A DNA stretch of 48,040 nucleotides from positions 1 to 48,040 of IMG/VR virus record IMGVR_UViG_3300032285_004110; one strand, given 5' to 3'. Origin of the DNA: a virus. Positions 9,005 to 17,858 of this stretch are shown in pieces. Each line of letters begins with the position of its first letter. Position 1 is the first letter of the stretch. Below the pieces are notes generated by a model. It was given only the letters and a program-made list of their open reading frames with translations, ran no database searches and was not told the origin of the DNA. Position numbers and translations under genes: made by a program.

Positions 9005-9450
9005 TATACCTCTTCCAACGAAATAGATACATCCCAAAAAAGCTGTGGCGTGTCAGATGAACTAGCCTTAACATTTCTTTTTATAATACTAAATGAGCAT
9101 GAGGTAAATGTAGCAATAAAATCTTCAGTCCTAGATAAATTATAAGCTATTCTAACATTAAATGTTCCTTGACCTTTTGCACTTAAATAAAATGATTTTA
9201 AGTCTTCGGCTCCCCAGCCTCCATCTACAGTCATTGAGTTAAATGAAGGCACCATATTCCAAGAAGTAGACAAAGATTTTTTATCTGCTACGAATACTTT
9301 TCTAAGACTTCCATTTGACATTCTGGATGTTCTTTCAATTCTTTGAGTATCAAATGATATGGGTGATCTATTATGCTCAGTTAACTTTTGCCAAGTTCCA
9401 TTAGCATCTTGTATAAATAAAGCTGAACCTACTGGTAGTGTTAATGTCAT
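9004..9450 (-). CDS. Distal tail-like / minor tail protein
   Basis: A 148-residue, mostly beta-strand protein located exactly between the tape measure and the tail hub, where siphophages keep the distal tail (Dit) protein. It begins SALFIQDANGTWQKL and continues IERTSRMSNGSLRKVFVADKK and ends LFWDVSISLEEV, with Phe/Tyr-rich strands in between, compatible with the tail-tube-like fold of Dit N-terminal domains. No carbohydrate-binding extension is present, so it is shorter than lactococcal Dit. It overlaps the tape measure stop by 4 nt (ATGA) and shares a base with the hub start. The name rests on gene order and fold impression. Confidence 0.65.
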   Translation of the reverse strand: MTLTLPVGSALFIQDANGTWQKLTEHNRSPISFDTQRIERTSRMSNGSLRKVFVADKKSLSTSWNMVPSFNSMTVDGGWGAEDLKSFYLSAKGQGTFNVRIAYNLSRTEDFIATFTSCSFSIIKRNVKASSSDTPQLFWDVSISLEEV

Positions 9451-12400
9451 GATCTAATACTCACATTCATTGAATTTCCTACCATTTTAGCATTTAATTT
9501 TGTATCTTGTCCAATAGCTTGTTTTGTCTGCTGAACAACTTGTCTTACAAATGCTTCTGTATTCATTCCATCTGAAGGATAAATATTTTGAGTAAGATTA
9601 ATTACATTTCCGCCTGAACTATCACGCATAGGTTCAAATCTAAGGTTTGCTTTATTTACATCATATCTTGGAGAAGAGAATGGCACCTTAGCCATATTAG
9701 GAATAATCATTCCTCCAAATGCCAGTTCTGGACCTCTGTCTCCAACAATTGTAGGTATCTTTGGATTCAAATTCATTACTCCGTACCCAGCTTTTTCAAT
9801 TGGAAGATATCCATTAGAACCAACTGGCCCAGTAATCTTGTATTTTTGATCTTTAATAAAAAATTCTGTTCCTTGTGTTGTAGGTATTTTTTCTGCAACT
9901 AATTGCAAAGCTTGAACTGACATTTGTTTTTTGCCGTTTACGGTAGATGTGTTTATGCCAGCATTTGATTTTTTACCATCTTGATATGAAGTTGCATCAA
10001 CTTTTGTTTTCTTTCCGTCTTTTCCAACAATATAGATATCTCCGCTACCCATTTGAATACCCTTTGAAGATAAAGCTGAAGCTACAGCGTCTCCCGTTTG
10101 ATTAACGAGGTCTAGTGCTTGTGACCCAACACTCTTTTTATCTGGAACAAATGTGCTTCCTTCGTAATGACCTCCTCCGCTTGTAGAAACTTTTATTCCA
10201 GCTGTTTTTGAGGCACCTACAACTGCTGCAGCATCTTGTTTTCCTTCTTTGGTTAAAGCATATTCTTCAAGAGTTTTTCCAGCTGCAATTGCATTTATTC
10301 TAAATGTTGTCATTGCTGAATTTACATCATCAATTTTTTGTTTTTGTGTTGCTATTTTTTCATTAATTTTTCCCAAGCTTTCAGCTGCAAGGGCTGCTTG
10401 ATCAGAAAGCTTTTCTTGACCATCATTAATTGCTTTTATTTTTGCTTCAAGCGGTGCATTTTGTAATTTAAGCGCATCTTCAATTGATTTCTTTTGAGCA
10501 TTATATTGCTGATCTGATTGAAGTCCTTGAATGTCTAAACTTGCTTGTTGTGCTGCAGCTGAATTACCTGTTGCTAAAGCAGCATCATATTCTGCTTGCT
10601 TTTTAGCAATTTCTCTTGCTATGTCTCCTTCTTGCTTTGCAGCATCAAGAGCTTTTAATCTTGCATCAGCAAGTTTATTATTTGCATCAATTTGTGCTTG
10701 AAGAGCTTTGAGTTGATCTTTAGTGCTTATTTGTTGTGCTACGCTTTGTCCTTTTGCAGCTTTCATTAATGCTTTTTGTTGTGCAGTTAATTTATCAAGC
10801 ATTAAATATTGATCTTTTAATAACCCAGCTTTGTTTGAAGACGCTGTTGCTTCAGAAACAGTATCTGCAATTTTAGACAATACTTCAACTGCTTTTGGAC
10901 CAAGCGCTTCTAGGTTACCAGTAAATCCTTTTGCCGCAAGATTCATCTTGCCCCATAAACTTACAACTGTATCCAACGGATTTATAATCTTTTTTAACTC
11001 TGGGTTTTGCTTAATCATTTCATCTCTTGTTGCTTTTGTTAATTTTGCTTTTGATGATTCAAGAGAATTTAATTTATTAAGCATAGCTTCTTGTGCTTGA
11101 TATTCAGTTAATACTTTTGTATTGCCAGACTTGTCTGCTTGTGCTGCTTTTTTGCTTCTAGCAATCATGTCCTGTATACCAGCATCTATTGCTGTTAATC
11201 CAGTTTGTACTGCTCCTGCGCCTTCACGTCCGCCTTCTTTTGCTGCAGAACTATATCTAGATATTGCGCTGACTGCTACAGATTGACCATCTTTTATTTT
11301 ATTAAAACCAGCATTTCCTAATGTAAATGTAGCAGCATCTTTTGCTTTTTCAGAAAGCTTAAACATTGCCCAAATTTTCTTTGTAGCTTCTTCTGCTGAC
11401 ATTCCTGCCGCCATTAATTGAATTTTAAGATCTTCTGCAAGCTTTTTTGTATTTCCTTCACCTTTTGTTTGATTAATTAATTTAATTTGATCTGCGTAAG
11501 AATCTTTAACTTCTTTACGTAATTTTTTATATTGCTCAATAGTCATTTCTATTGGCATTCCAGCAGATTGCATGCTTTCATAAAGAAGTTGATTTTTTTC
11601 TCTTATTGCTTTAATATTTGCAACAGTGTCTGCTAATTTTGTATTATAATCTGTAAATTTTACTCCAGCTTTTTTTGCTGCTTCTGCAGTTAAACCATAT
11701 TGAAGCATTCCAATTCTTAAGTGTTCATTATGATCTTTCCATCTTTTAATTCCAATAACTGTTGCTGCTGTTACTGTTGCAATTGCAATTCCAACTGGAT
11801 TAAATGCCATGGGTAATCTTGCAAGAAGTGGTCCTACTTTTGTTAAAACACCAGAAAATCTTCCACCTGCTGATCCAAGCAAATTTAATTTATCTGCGAG
11901 TTTTCCTGCTGGACCTATTGGTTTTGTAAAATGCTCTGCAGATAAATTTTTTGCAAACATTCCATTTTCTCTTAGTGGGCCTTCTGCTTGTGGTCTTGGC
12001 ATTCTTCCCATAGATGAGTCTCCGCCCATCCCAAGCATCGAACCAAGCATTCCGCCAATCATGGATCCACCTGGCAAACCTGTCATTCCTCCAAGCATTG
12101 ATCCGCCCGTGTATCCGAGTGTGCTCATAATCATTGATTTTATAGCTCCGCCAAAATTATATCCTGGAATTATTCCTCCAGCATTTTTTGGAACAAATAG
12201 TTCTGGACCTTTTTCTCCAACAAGGTATGGCCTTCCAGCGTTGACTGGTCCACCATTTTCACGAGCAGCATCATAAACAGCTTGTAATTTTAATTGATTT
12301 TTGCCTGCAGCAACTACACGGAATCTTCCTCCCATGTAAACTTCGCTTTCATTTACATGAACAGGACCTGACGGGGAATGGAATGTTAAATCTGGAAATA

Positions 12401-15400
12401 TTTGAGATGCTGGAACTGCATTTCTATTTTTTACATCTGCAACTAGTTGTAGCTGACCAAATCCTTCAGCTGTATCTTTATTTGTACTCCATGAAGAACG
12501 ACGCATAATGAATTCTTTGCCTACAAGGTCATTCCATCTGCCTTCTCTTATTAAATTACTAATAACTGGCGGAAGATCATTCACATTTCTTACACCACGA
12601 TGTAATCTTCCAGTGAATTTAGTTCTTAATACTGAAAGATATTCTTGAACTGCTGGGTCATTAATGGCTGCGTAGTCTCCCTGCATATAATTAAACAATG
12701 CAGTTTTAGCTCTTGACTCAATATCTCCAATTGCAAATGCTGGTTCAACACCAGCGTTCATAAATCCAGATCCGCTATATCTTATACGTGCACCAATTTG
12801 TTGGTTTCTAATTCCCATTGGTCCTTGATATTTACCAATTTGTAATGCTCCATGTAATGGATCATTGTTGGTTATATCTTGATAATATGAATGTGGCATT
12901 GGGAACATTCCCGCTGCTCTTCTTTGAGTTGCGTAATCAACTGGCATTTGTCCATTTGGATATTTGGCAAATATTCTTTGATGCATTTCTTCTACTACAG
13001 GACTAACCCCATGTTTCATCCAGTTTAATGGATTATCTTTTGGTTTAGGAATGTTAGTATAAAGATGAGAATTTTTAGCCATGAATGCTTCGCTATTCAT
13101 GATTCCATAATTATGTTTACCTTTTCTAACTGAACCTCCGACTGTTCCTCCAGAATTAAGTCTTGCTCCCGCAACAGTTAGCATTCTTGCTACTGTTGGT
13201 AATTTAATATAATTTCTAAATTCTGAAGGAGAAGAAGAAATCATTTTACGCAATGGAGCTGTCATTCCGTTTTCAACTTTAAATACTCTAGGTGGTTTTG
13301 CTGGAGAAGTTTTTTTATTATTTAAACTTTCTAACATGTCACTATGATCTAAGTATCCTAGATTTTTTGCAATTGTATCAAACTGTTGTTTATTTTCAGC
13401 AGAAGATAAAGAAAATGAATTTTGTATAATTCCATATCTTGAAAGTTCATGAGCAAGCTGGTTAATTTCCCATGGCTGTATTACTGCTTGCCCTAAATAA
13501 TTAAATCCAGACTTAGCCTGTGTGCTTCCAGAGGTGTAGTGTGCTCTCTCTTGATTTGCAAAAGCGGCTTCTTTCTTTAATCTTTTTCCTGGTTCTCCAA
13601 GTAAATCAAATATTTTGTTTCTTACTGTGTAATCAACTTTTCCACTTGTGTATCTCCAGCTCTGTGTCTTCATCTGCTGGTTTCCAGATTTTGAAAGTGT
13701 ACGCCATTCTTTTGAAATAGGTTTAGTTATGCCATATTTTTTCTTTAAATCTTTTTGTAAATCAGAATAACTTTCTTGTGTAACTTTATCAAATTCTGAT
13801 TGCTTAAATACACCATTATTATTTTCTAAAGCTTTATTATATCTTTGTTCAAACCACTGGTTGGCTTCTTTTACAGCTTGTTCTGGACTTAAACCTAAAG
13901 CAACTAATGCTTCTGCATCATTTGCAATTGAAGCTGCTTTTGCATATTGATCAAAATCTGATGATGTATGATATTCAACATACCTACGCATTTGTTCTGA
14001 ATCTTCAAAGCTAATTCCGTAGTTTTTCTTTGATCTTTTTACAAGACCACCTATATATCCGCCAACATTTCTTAATGATATTTTTGAACCTCTGTTAGCT
14101 TTTTCAAGTGTAGGCATCATTGTCTCAGCAACTTCGGGAGGAAAATAAGTTTCACCTGGAGTTAATACAGCTGGTACAATTTTTCCTCCAGAGTTACGAG
14201 AATTTTTTGCAAGATTAACTAAATCTGGGTTATTTTTTGAAGCGCCTTGATTTAATATATACCCGCCCTCTTGCAAAACTGCTGGAGTGTTATCATAGTT
14301 AATTGATGTGTCTCCAGGGACTATGTTACCGTCTCTTGATGGATTATATACTTTTCCTCCAGAGTTTAATTGCTGTGGCTTTGTTGTATGAATGTTATAT
14401 CCAGCACCTGAAGTTCTAACTCCGCCTAAAGCTCTTGCAATTCTATCTGCAATTTCTTTTGTTGTTCCCTTATGAAACATTTCTTTCATGTTAGATTTTC
14501 CTGTAGCTGGATCAACTACTGGCTGTGATGTAAGTGGAACGGTTGTCAAATTAACAGTTCTTCCCATTCCAGCTGCTGTGGCTGCTGCAGTTTCTGCAAG
14601 CATTGCTTCAACAGTTGCATTCATTTGAATAACTTTTGCTCTAGCTTCATCAACAGTTATTTTACTTGCTTGTAAATCTGCAACAATTGCTTTTGTTTCA
14701 GCTGCTGCTAATTGTGTGATTTCAGAAAATTGTGGGAGAAGTGCTTGGTAAGATTGAGATAAACTTTCAGTTACAGTTCCTGTAGCCATAACTTCTGTTT
14801 TAAGTAATTTAATTTCTGCTTCTGATTGCATTGCAATTGCTGCAGTCATTGCATGCCATTTTGCAGCTTCTGAAGCAACAATTCCAGTGGAAACATTATT
14901 TACTGAAGTGACCCCAGGAATCTTTGGCATATCCTGATTCATGTAGGCTTGAGGATTTTTTCCAATTCTAACGTTTACTGGTCCAGCTCCTGGCACTGTT
15001 CCAAAAATTGTTCCCGCCTGTGGCATCTGAGCTGGAATCAAATGCGACATATCTCTTGAATAAGGTGCACCAATTAATGGATTATTTTTATCAACTACTC
15101 GTTGTCCAACAACTCCTGGTGCTACAGCATTTCCTGCAACAGTTGTAACTGCTGGCTGAACAGCAACCTTTGCAGCATTTGCTTTCATTTCAAGATTAGC
15201 AAATGATTCTGCAAGTGTATTTACAGCATTAGATAAAACAATTGTTGCTTCTGAATCACTATAAAATGATGTTGCAAGTCCTTTTGCTGCAGCTTCCGCT
15301 GCCATAATTTCAGGTGTAAGAAGTTTAAATCCTTGCCCACCTTTTCCTAATTGCTTTAAATGAAATATACCTTTAATTATGTATCCCAGGAAGTTTCCTA

Positions 15401-17075
15401 GAACACCAGTAAGCATGATTATTGGTCCAGTAACTGCTGTAATTCCTCCCAAAACATTTAAAAATGTTTTAACTGGTTTTGGTAAGTTTTCAAAAAACTT
15501 TATTATTTTATCTACAACATTTAATACTTTTGTACTTACTCTTAAGAATTGTTCTCCAGTAGAAGCTAGGTCTGCTTGAACAGAAGCCCAGGCTCGCTTA
15601 AACTGTCCTGATGCTGATTCTGTCATCAACTTTAATTCTCGTGAAGATATATTAGCAAGGTCTGATGCACTTGCTTTCATAAGATCCATAACTTGAAGAG
15701 TTTGTGATCCAGATTTTCCTAAGTTTTCAAATAATGCTGACATTCTAGCAAATTGAAATTTACCAAAAAGTTGTTCAATTGCTCTTGATTTATCTAATGG
15801 ATTTAATCCATCTAATGCTGATTGCAAATCTAAAATTGTTTGTGTTAGGTTGCCCGCATCTTTTGTTACTATGCCATTTAAATCAATTCCAAAGGAAGTG
15901 AACATATCTTTTGCAGTTTTTGTAGGATTAATAAGAGAGGCCATTGCTGACTTAATTGCATTTGCACCTTCTGTAGCATTAACTCCTCCTTCTTTCATTG
16001 CTGTAAGATAAAGAGCTAAATCTTTTACATCTCCACCTAAAGATTTAATTACTGGGCCAGCTTTTGGAATTGCTTCTGTTAAATCGGCAAGGCTTGTAGA
16101 TGTTTGGTTTTCAACTGCGTTAAGAAAATCAATTGATTCTGTTAATTGATTTGTATTTTGTTTAAATGCATTTTGAATAGCAAGAGTTGCTTTCATGGCA
16201 TCTTGTCTATCTACTTCTCCAAGAACAGCAAGTCTTGTTGTTTGCTGAGTTGCTTGAAGTAAATCATTTCCTTGTTTACCTGTTGCTGCTAAATCTGCAG
16301 CCAAAGATATTGTATCTTTATAAGCAACTCCATATGAACTAGCAATTTCTTTTGCAGTTGCGCTTACATCTTTTCTTATTTTTGCTAAATCTGCTGCTGA
16401 TGTTGCAGATAGTCCGCCATAAACTTTTGTTAATCTTACAAGTTCTGCATCTGCTTCTCTAAATGCTTTCTGTGCTGCTGCGCCAAATGCAACAAGAGGC
16501 ACTGTAAGTCCTACAGTAAGCTGACGGCCTGCCCACTGTGTATTTTTACCCCAGTTAATTAATTGGCCAGCTCCATCTTGCATGACCTTATTCATAATTG
16601 CAGCTTCTTGTCTAGCTAAAGCTGTTTTATTTTTTATCTCATCAAGACCTTTTGCAACCATTACATTGTATTGCATTAGACCTTGTGCATTTTTACCTAA
16701 TGGTTGAATAATCGATTGTTCAAGCATTACTTGCTGTTTTGCAAGATCTTTAATTAAGTTACTTGTTTTTTTAGTGTGGCCGTTCCAAGTATTATAGTAA
16801 TCATTTAATTTAAGACGGCCACGATCTAAATTCTTTCCAAACTTTTCTACGTCTGAAGTTAAAGAAACAAAGTGTGAAGAAAATTGTCCAGTAGAGCGCA
16901 TAGTCTCTGCAAAAGACTTGTTCATTACTGCAATTTGATTTGCAAGTTTTGCGTTTGTTCCAGCAGTTGTTTCTTGAAGTTTTATGAGTTGGGCAGTAAC
17001 TGCAGCTAGTTGAGTTCTTAAACTCGTAAAGTCTGCATTGGCGGTAATATTGGTCGTGATTAAATTATCTGCCAT
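9447..17075 (-). CDS. Tail tape measure protein with embedded ADP-ribosyltransferase-like domain
   Basis: A 2,542-residue protein, the longest gene, which sets tail length and is ejected on infection. Residues about 150-560 are a TP901-type tape measure core (DAELVRLTKVYGG, ATGKQGNDLLQAT, ESIDFLNAVENQT, YLTAMKEGGVNATEGANAIK). Hydrophobic segments lie near 545-575 and 1755-1785, with a Gly/Met-rich stretch near 1630-1670. Glycine-rich linkers of the type VGEKGPELFVP, AVLTPGE and VGDRGPELAFGG recur between modules. Two modules are inserted after similar linkers (GG-x-V-K/R-x-x-K-x-NYGI): one of unknown function at about 1018-1320 and one at about 1322-1605 that contains an R-S-E ADP-ribosyltransferase signature. 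The C-terminal third is Ala/Lys/Gln-rich coiled coil. The ATG at 17075 has only a weak Shine-Dalgarno. Confidence 0.95.
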   Translation of the reverse strand: MADNLITTNITANADFTSLRTQLAAVTAQLIKLQETTAGTNAKLANQIAVMNKSFAETMRSTGQFSSHFVSLTSDVEKFGKNLDRGRLKLNDYYNTWNGHTKKTSNLIKDLAKQQVMLEQSIIQPLGKNAQGLMQYNVMVAKGLDEIKNKTALARQEAAIMNKVMQDGAGQLINWGKNTQWAGRQLTVGLTVPLVAFGAAAQKAFREADAELVRLTKVYGGLSATSAADLAKIRKDVSATAKEIASSYGVAYKDTISLAADLAATGKQGNDLLQATQQTTRLAVLGEVDRQDAMKATLAIQNAFKQNTNQLTESIDFLNAVENQTSTSLADLTEAIPKAGPVIKSLGGDVKDLALYLTAMKEGGVNATEGANAIKSAMASLINPTKTAKDMFTSFGIDLNGIVTKDAGNLTQTILDLQSALDGLNPLDKSRAIEQLFGKFQFARMSALFENLGKSGSQTLQVMDLMKASASDLANISSRELKLMTESASGQFKRAWASVQADLASTGEQFLRVSTKVLNVVDKIIKFFENLPKPVKTFLNVLGGITAVTGPIIMLTGVLGNFLGYIIKGIFHLKQLGKGGQGFKLLTPEIMAAEAAAKGLATSFYSDSEATIVLSNAVNTLAESFANLEMKANAAKVAVQPAVTTVAGNAVAPGVVGQRVVDKNNPLIGAPYSRDMSHLIPAQMPQAGTIFGTVPGAGPVNVRIGKNPQAYMNQDMPKIPGVTSVNNVSTGIVASEAAKWHAMTAAIAMQSEAEIKLLKTEVMATGTVTESLSQSYQALLPQFSEITQLAAAETKAIVADLQASKITVDEARAKVIQMNATVEAMLAETAAATAAGMGRTVNLTTVPLTSQPVVDPATGKSNMKEMFHKGTTKEIADRIARALGGVRTSGAGYNIHTTKPQQLNSGGKVYNPSRDGNIVPGDTSINYDNTPAVLQEGGYILNQGASKNNPDLVNLAKNSRNSGGKIVPAVLTPGETYFPPEVAETMMPTLEKANRGSKISLRNVGGYIGGLVKRSKKNYGISFEDSEQMRRYVEYHTSSDFDQYAKAASIANDAEALVALGLSPEQAVKEANQWFEQRYNKALENNNGVFKQSEFDKVTQESYSDLQKDLKKKYGITKPISKEWRTLSKSGNQQMKTQSWRYTSGKVDYTVRNKIFDLLGEPGKRLKKEAAFANQERAHYTSGSTQAKSGFNYLGQAVIQPWEINQLAHELSRYGIIQNSFSLSSAENKQQFDTIAKNLGYLDHSDMLESLNNKKTSPAKPPRVFKVENGMTAPLRKMISSSPSEFRNYIKLPTVARMLTVAGARLNSGGTVGGSVRKGKHNYGIMNSEAFMAKNSHLYTNIPKPKDNPLNWMKHGVSPVVEEMHQRIFAKYPNGQMPVDYATQRRAAGMFPMPHSYYQDITNNDPLHGALQIGKYQGPMGIRNQQIGARIRYSGSGFMNAGVEPAFAIGDIESRAKTALFNYMQGDYAAINDPAVQEYLSVLRTKFTGRLHRGVRNVNDLPPVISNLIREGRWNDLVGKEFIMRRSSWSTNKDTAEGFGQLQLVADVKNRNAVPASQIFPDLTFHSPSGPVHVNESEVYMGGRFRVVAAGKNQLKLQAVYDAARENGGPVNAGRPYLVGEKGPELFVPKNAGGIIPGYNFGGAIKSMIMSTLGYTGGSMLGGMTGLPGGSMIGGMLGSMLGMGGDSSMGRMPRPQAEGPLRENGMFAKNLSAEHFTKPIGPAGKLADKLNLLGSAGGRFSGVLTKVGPLLARLPMAFNPVGIAIATVTAATVIGIKRWKDHNEHLRIGMLQYGLTAEAAKKAGVKFTDYNTKLADTVANIKAIREKNQLLYESMQSAGMPIEMTIEQYKKLRKEVKDSYADQIKLINQTKGEGNTKKLAEDLKIQLMAAGMSAEEATKKIWAMFKLSEKAKDAATFTLGNAGFNKIKDGQSVAVSAISRYSSAAKEGGREGAGAVQTGLTAIDAGIQDMIARSKKAAQADKSGNTKVLTEYQAQEAMLNKLNSLESSKAKLTKATRDEMIKQNPELKKIINPLDTVVSLWGKMNLAAKGFTGNLEALGPKAVEVLSKIADTVSEATASSNKAGLLKDQYLMLDKLTAQQKALMKAAKGQSVAQQISTKDQLKALQAQIDANNKLADARLKALDAAKQEGDIAREIAKKQAEYDAALATGNSAAAQQASLDIQGLQSDQQYNAQKKSIEDALKLQNAPLEAKIKAINDGQEKLSDQAALAAESLGKINEKIATQKQKIDDVNSAMTTFRINAIAAGKTLEEYALTKEGKQDAAAVVGASKTAGIKVSTSGGGHYEGSTFVPDKKSVGSQALDLVNQTGDAVASALSSKGIQMGSGDIYIVGKDGKKTKVDATSYQDGKKSNAGINTSTVNGKKQMSVQALQLVAEKIPTTQGTEFFIKDQKYKITGPVGSNGYLPIEKAGYGVMNLNPKIPTIVGDRGPELAFGGMIIPNMAKVPFSSPRYDVNKANLRFEPMRDSSGGNVINLTQNIYPSDGMNTEAFVRQVVQQTKQAIGQDTKLNAKMVGNSMNVSIRS
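12261..12698 (-). other. R-S-E ADP-ribosyltransferase-like domain inside the tape measure
   Basis: Residues about 1460-1605 of the tape measure. The three conserved pieces of an arginine-type mono-ADP-ribosyltransferase appear in order: R1493 in GRLHRGV; S1530 in RRSSWSTNKDTAEGF, the Ser-Thr position on the strand followed by the usual D/E-x-A-x-x-F helix; and E1576-S-E1578 in NESEVYMGGRFRVV, matching the ExEvl...FrV ending of the family. Spacing (37 then 46-48 residues) is normal. Glu-x-Glu would predict arginine as acceptor. Activity is inferred. Confidence 0.7.
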
Positions 17076-17084
17076 ATACTTATA

Positions 17085-17453
17085 TTACTCTATAGAGTAT
17101 CCTAATCCTGCTCCGATGCCAAAACCAGCTTCGCTGGCAAATGAACCTTGTAGTGAAACAACATCATCTGCTGATGCATTTATACCAAGTGCTCTTCTTC
17201 TAACATCTTCGAAGGAAGATCCCTCCTCATTTTGATTACTGCTTTCATCTAAATCTACACCTTGAATTGAAGCTAAGAATTTTCTTTTTTCCGATTCAGT
17301 TTTTTGCATTGATTTAAAAGTCTGGATTAACTCTGGCATTGAAAGATTGTCTTCTAATTGTTCGTAATTTATCCAATTACCAAGAAGAAAAACTTCCCCT
17401 TCTAAAGCGGCTAGATCTAGTTCTGCCCAGCCAGTACTGCTGCCGCTAGTTGG
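17085..17453 (-). CDS. Tail assembly chaperone, -1 frameshift extension (gpT-like part)
   Basis: This frame is open from the slippery site to the stop at 17087-17085 and encodes 122 residues that have no ribosome-binding site of their own. It is expressed, by inference, only as a fusion: 99 residues of the upstream ORF, slip at 17453-17459, then PTSGSSTGWAELDLAALEG and on, giving 221 residues. The sequence AALEGEVFLLGNW and the acidic, Gln-rich middle are like other G-T fusions. In lambda and relatives the short G protein and the long G-T protein coat and recruit the tape measure during tail assembly. The first internal ATG is at 17339, which is not a good start. It ends 10 nt before the tape measure. 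Confidence 0.8.
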   Translation of the reverse strand, partial: PTSGSSTGWAELDLAALEGEVFLLGNWINYEQLEDNLSMPELIQTFKSMQKTESEKRKFLASIQGVDLDESSNQNEEGSSFEDVRRRALGINASADDVVSLQGSFASEAGFGIGAGLGYSIE

Positions 17454-17749
17454 TTTGGGTCGTCCATCTTAATTCCTCCGCAAACTTCTAGAATGCGGTT
17501 GATAGTTGGAACGTCAAGTGTATCTTCAAATGCGTCAATGTCTTTAACTAGCTCTGGTAGCTGCTTTTCTAAAGCCACTGCACATGCTTCGATTAAAATT
17601 GTTAATGTTTCATCTTCTGATGTAACTTCTTGTGTTCTTTGAATGACTACCATAAACTTTCTAAGCTCTTTAATTGTTAAAGGCTTAAGCTTAACTGTTG
17701 CGCCATTTTGTAGTTGAATTTCTTCAACATCATATACTGTAGTTGCCAA
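17417..17749 (-). CDS. Tail assembly chaperone, short form (gpG-like)
   Basis: A 110-residue protein of the gpG type: a short beta N-terminus (VYDVEEIQLQNGATVKLKPL) followed by helices (TIKELRKFMVVIQ, LTILIEACAVALEKQ, VPTINRILEVCGGI). It lies between the tail tube and the tape measure, where this chaperone always sits, and it provides the N-terminal part of the frameshift fusion. The start codon is TTG (17749-17747) with a perfect AGGAGG (17756-17761) 6 nt upstream; no nearby ATG competes. It is read from its own promoter at 17779-17807, just after the tail-tube terminator. Confidence 0.88.
   Translation of the reverse strand: MATTVYDVEEIQLQNGATVKLKPLTIKELRKFMVVIQRTQEVTSEDETLTILIEACAVALEKQLPELVKDIDAFEDTLDVPTINRILEVCGGIKMDDPNQLAAAVLAGQN
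17453..17459 (-). promoter_or_regulatory. Programmed -1 ribosomal frameshift heptamer
   Basis: Minus strand C CCA AAC in the zero frame (codons GAC CCA AAC), a classical X-XXY-YYZ slippery heptamer. It sits 11 codons before the stop of the short chaperone ORF, and the -1 frame is open from before this point to 17085. Downstream stimulatory structure was not folded. Confidence 0.85.
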
Positions 17750-17778
17750 TTTAATCCTCCTAGGATTGTGTCTTAATT

Positions 17779-17807
17779 ATTGTATCATATTGAAAATACC
17801 ATAGCAA
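17779..17807 (-). promoter_or_regulatory. Promoter for the tail chaperone-tape measure block
   Basis: Minus strand -35 TTGCTA (17807-17802), 17-nt spacer ending in TGA, -10 TACAAT (17784-17779). The TGA gives an extended -10. It begins 8 nt after the tail-tube terminator stem and leaves a leader of about 25 nt with AGGAGG. Confidence 0.6.
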
Positions 17808-17814
17808 TAGAAAA

Positions 17815-17834
17815 CCCCCCAATTTCTTGGGGGG
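17815..17834 (-). terminator. Rho-independent terminator after the tail tube gene
   Basis: Perfect 8-bp stem (17815-17822 and 17827-17834, CCCCCCAA with TTGGGGGG) and a 4-nt loop. On the minus strand it is followed by TTTTCTATT. It lies 25 nt past the tail-tube stop codon. Confidence 0.88.
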
Positions 17835-17858
17835 CAATCTAGTAATTAATTATACTAA

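Noticed and set aside
9004-9037. N-terminal extension of the tail hub (MGCIYFVGRGI)
   Set aside because: It overlaps the upstream gene by 34 nt, while the ATG at 9004 has AGAGG and a typical TAATG junction.
11809-12276. 155-codon plus-strand open frame inside the tape measure
   Set aside because: It is antisense to Gly/Pro-rich coding sequence, Pro/Ser-rich as such shadows are, with no ribosome-binding site or domain.
13460-13500. HExxH-type metallopeptidase in the tape measure (LAHELSRYG)
   Set aside because: The second His of HExxH is missing (H-E-L-S-R), so there is no zinc site.
17085-17339. Separate 84-residue gene between chaperone and tape measure
   Set aside because: The frame is open well upstream of its first ATG, lacks a Shine-Dalgarno and is explained by the -1 frameshift at 17453-17459.
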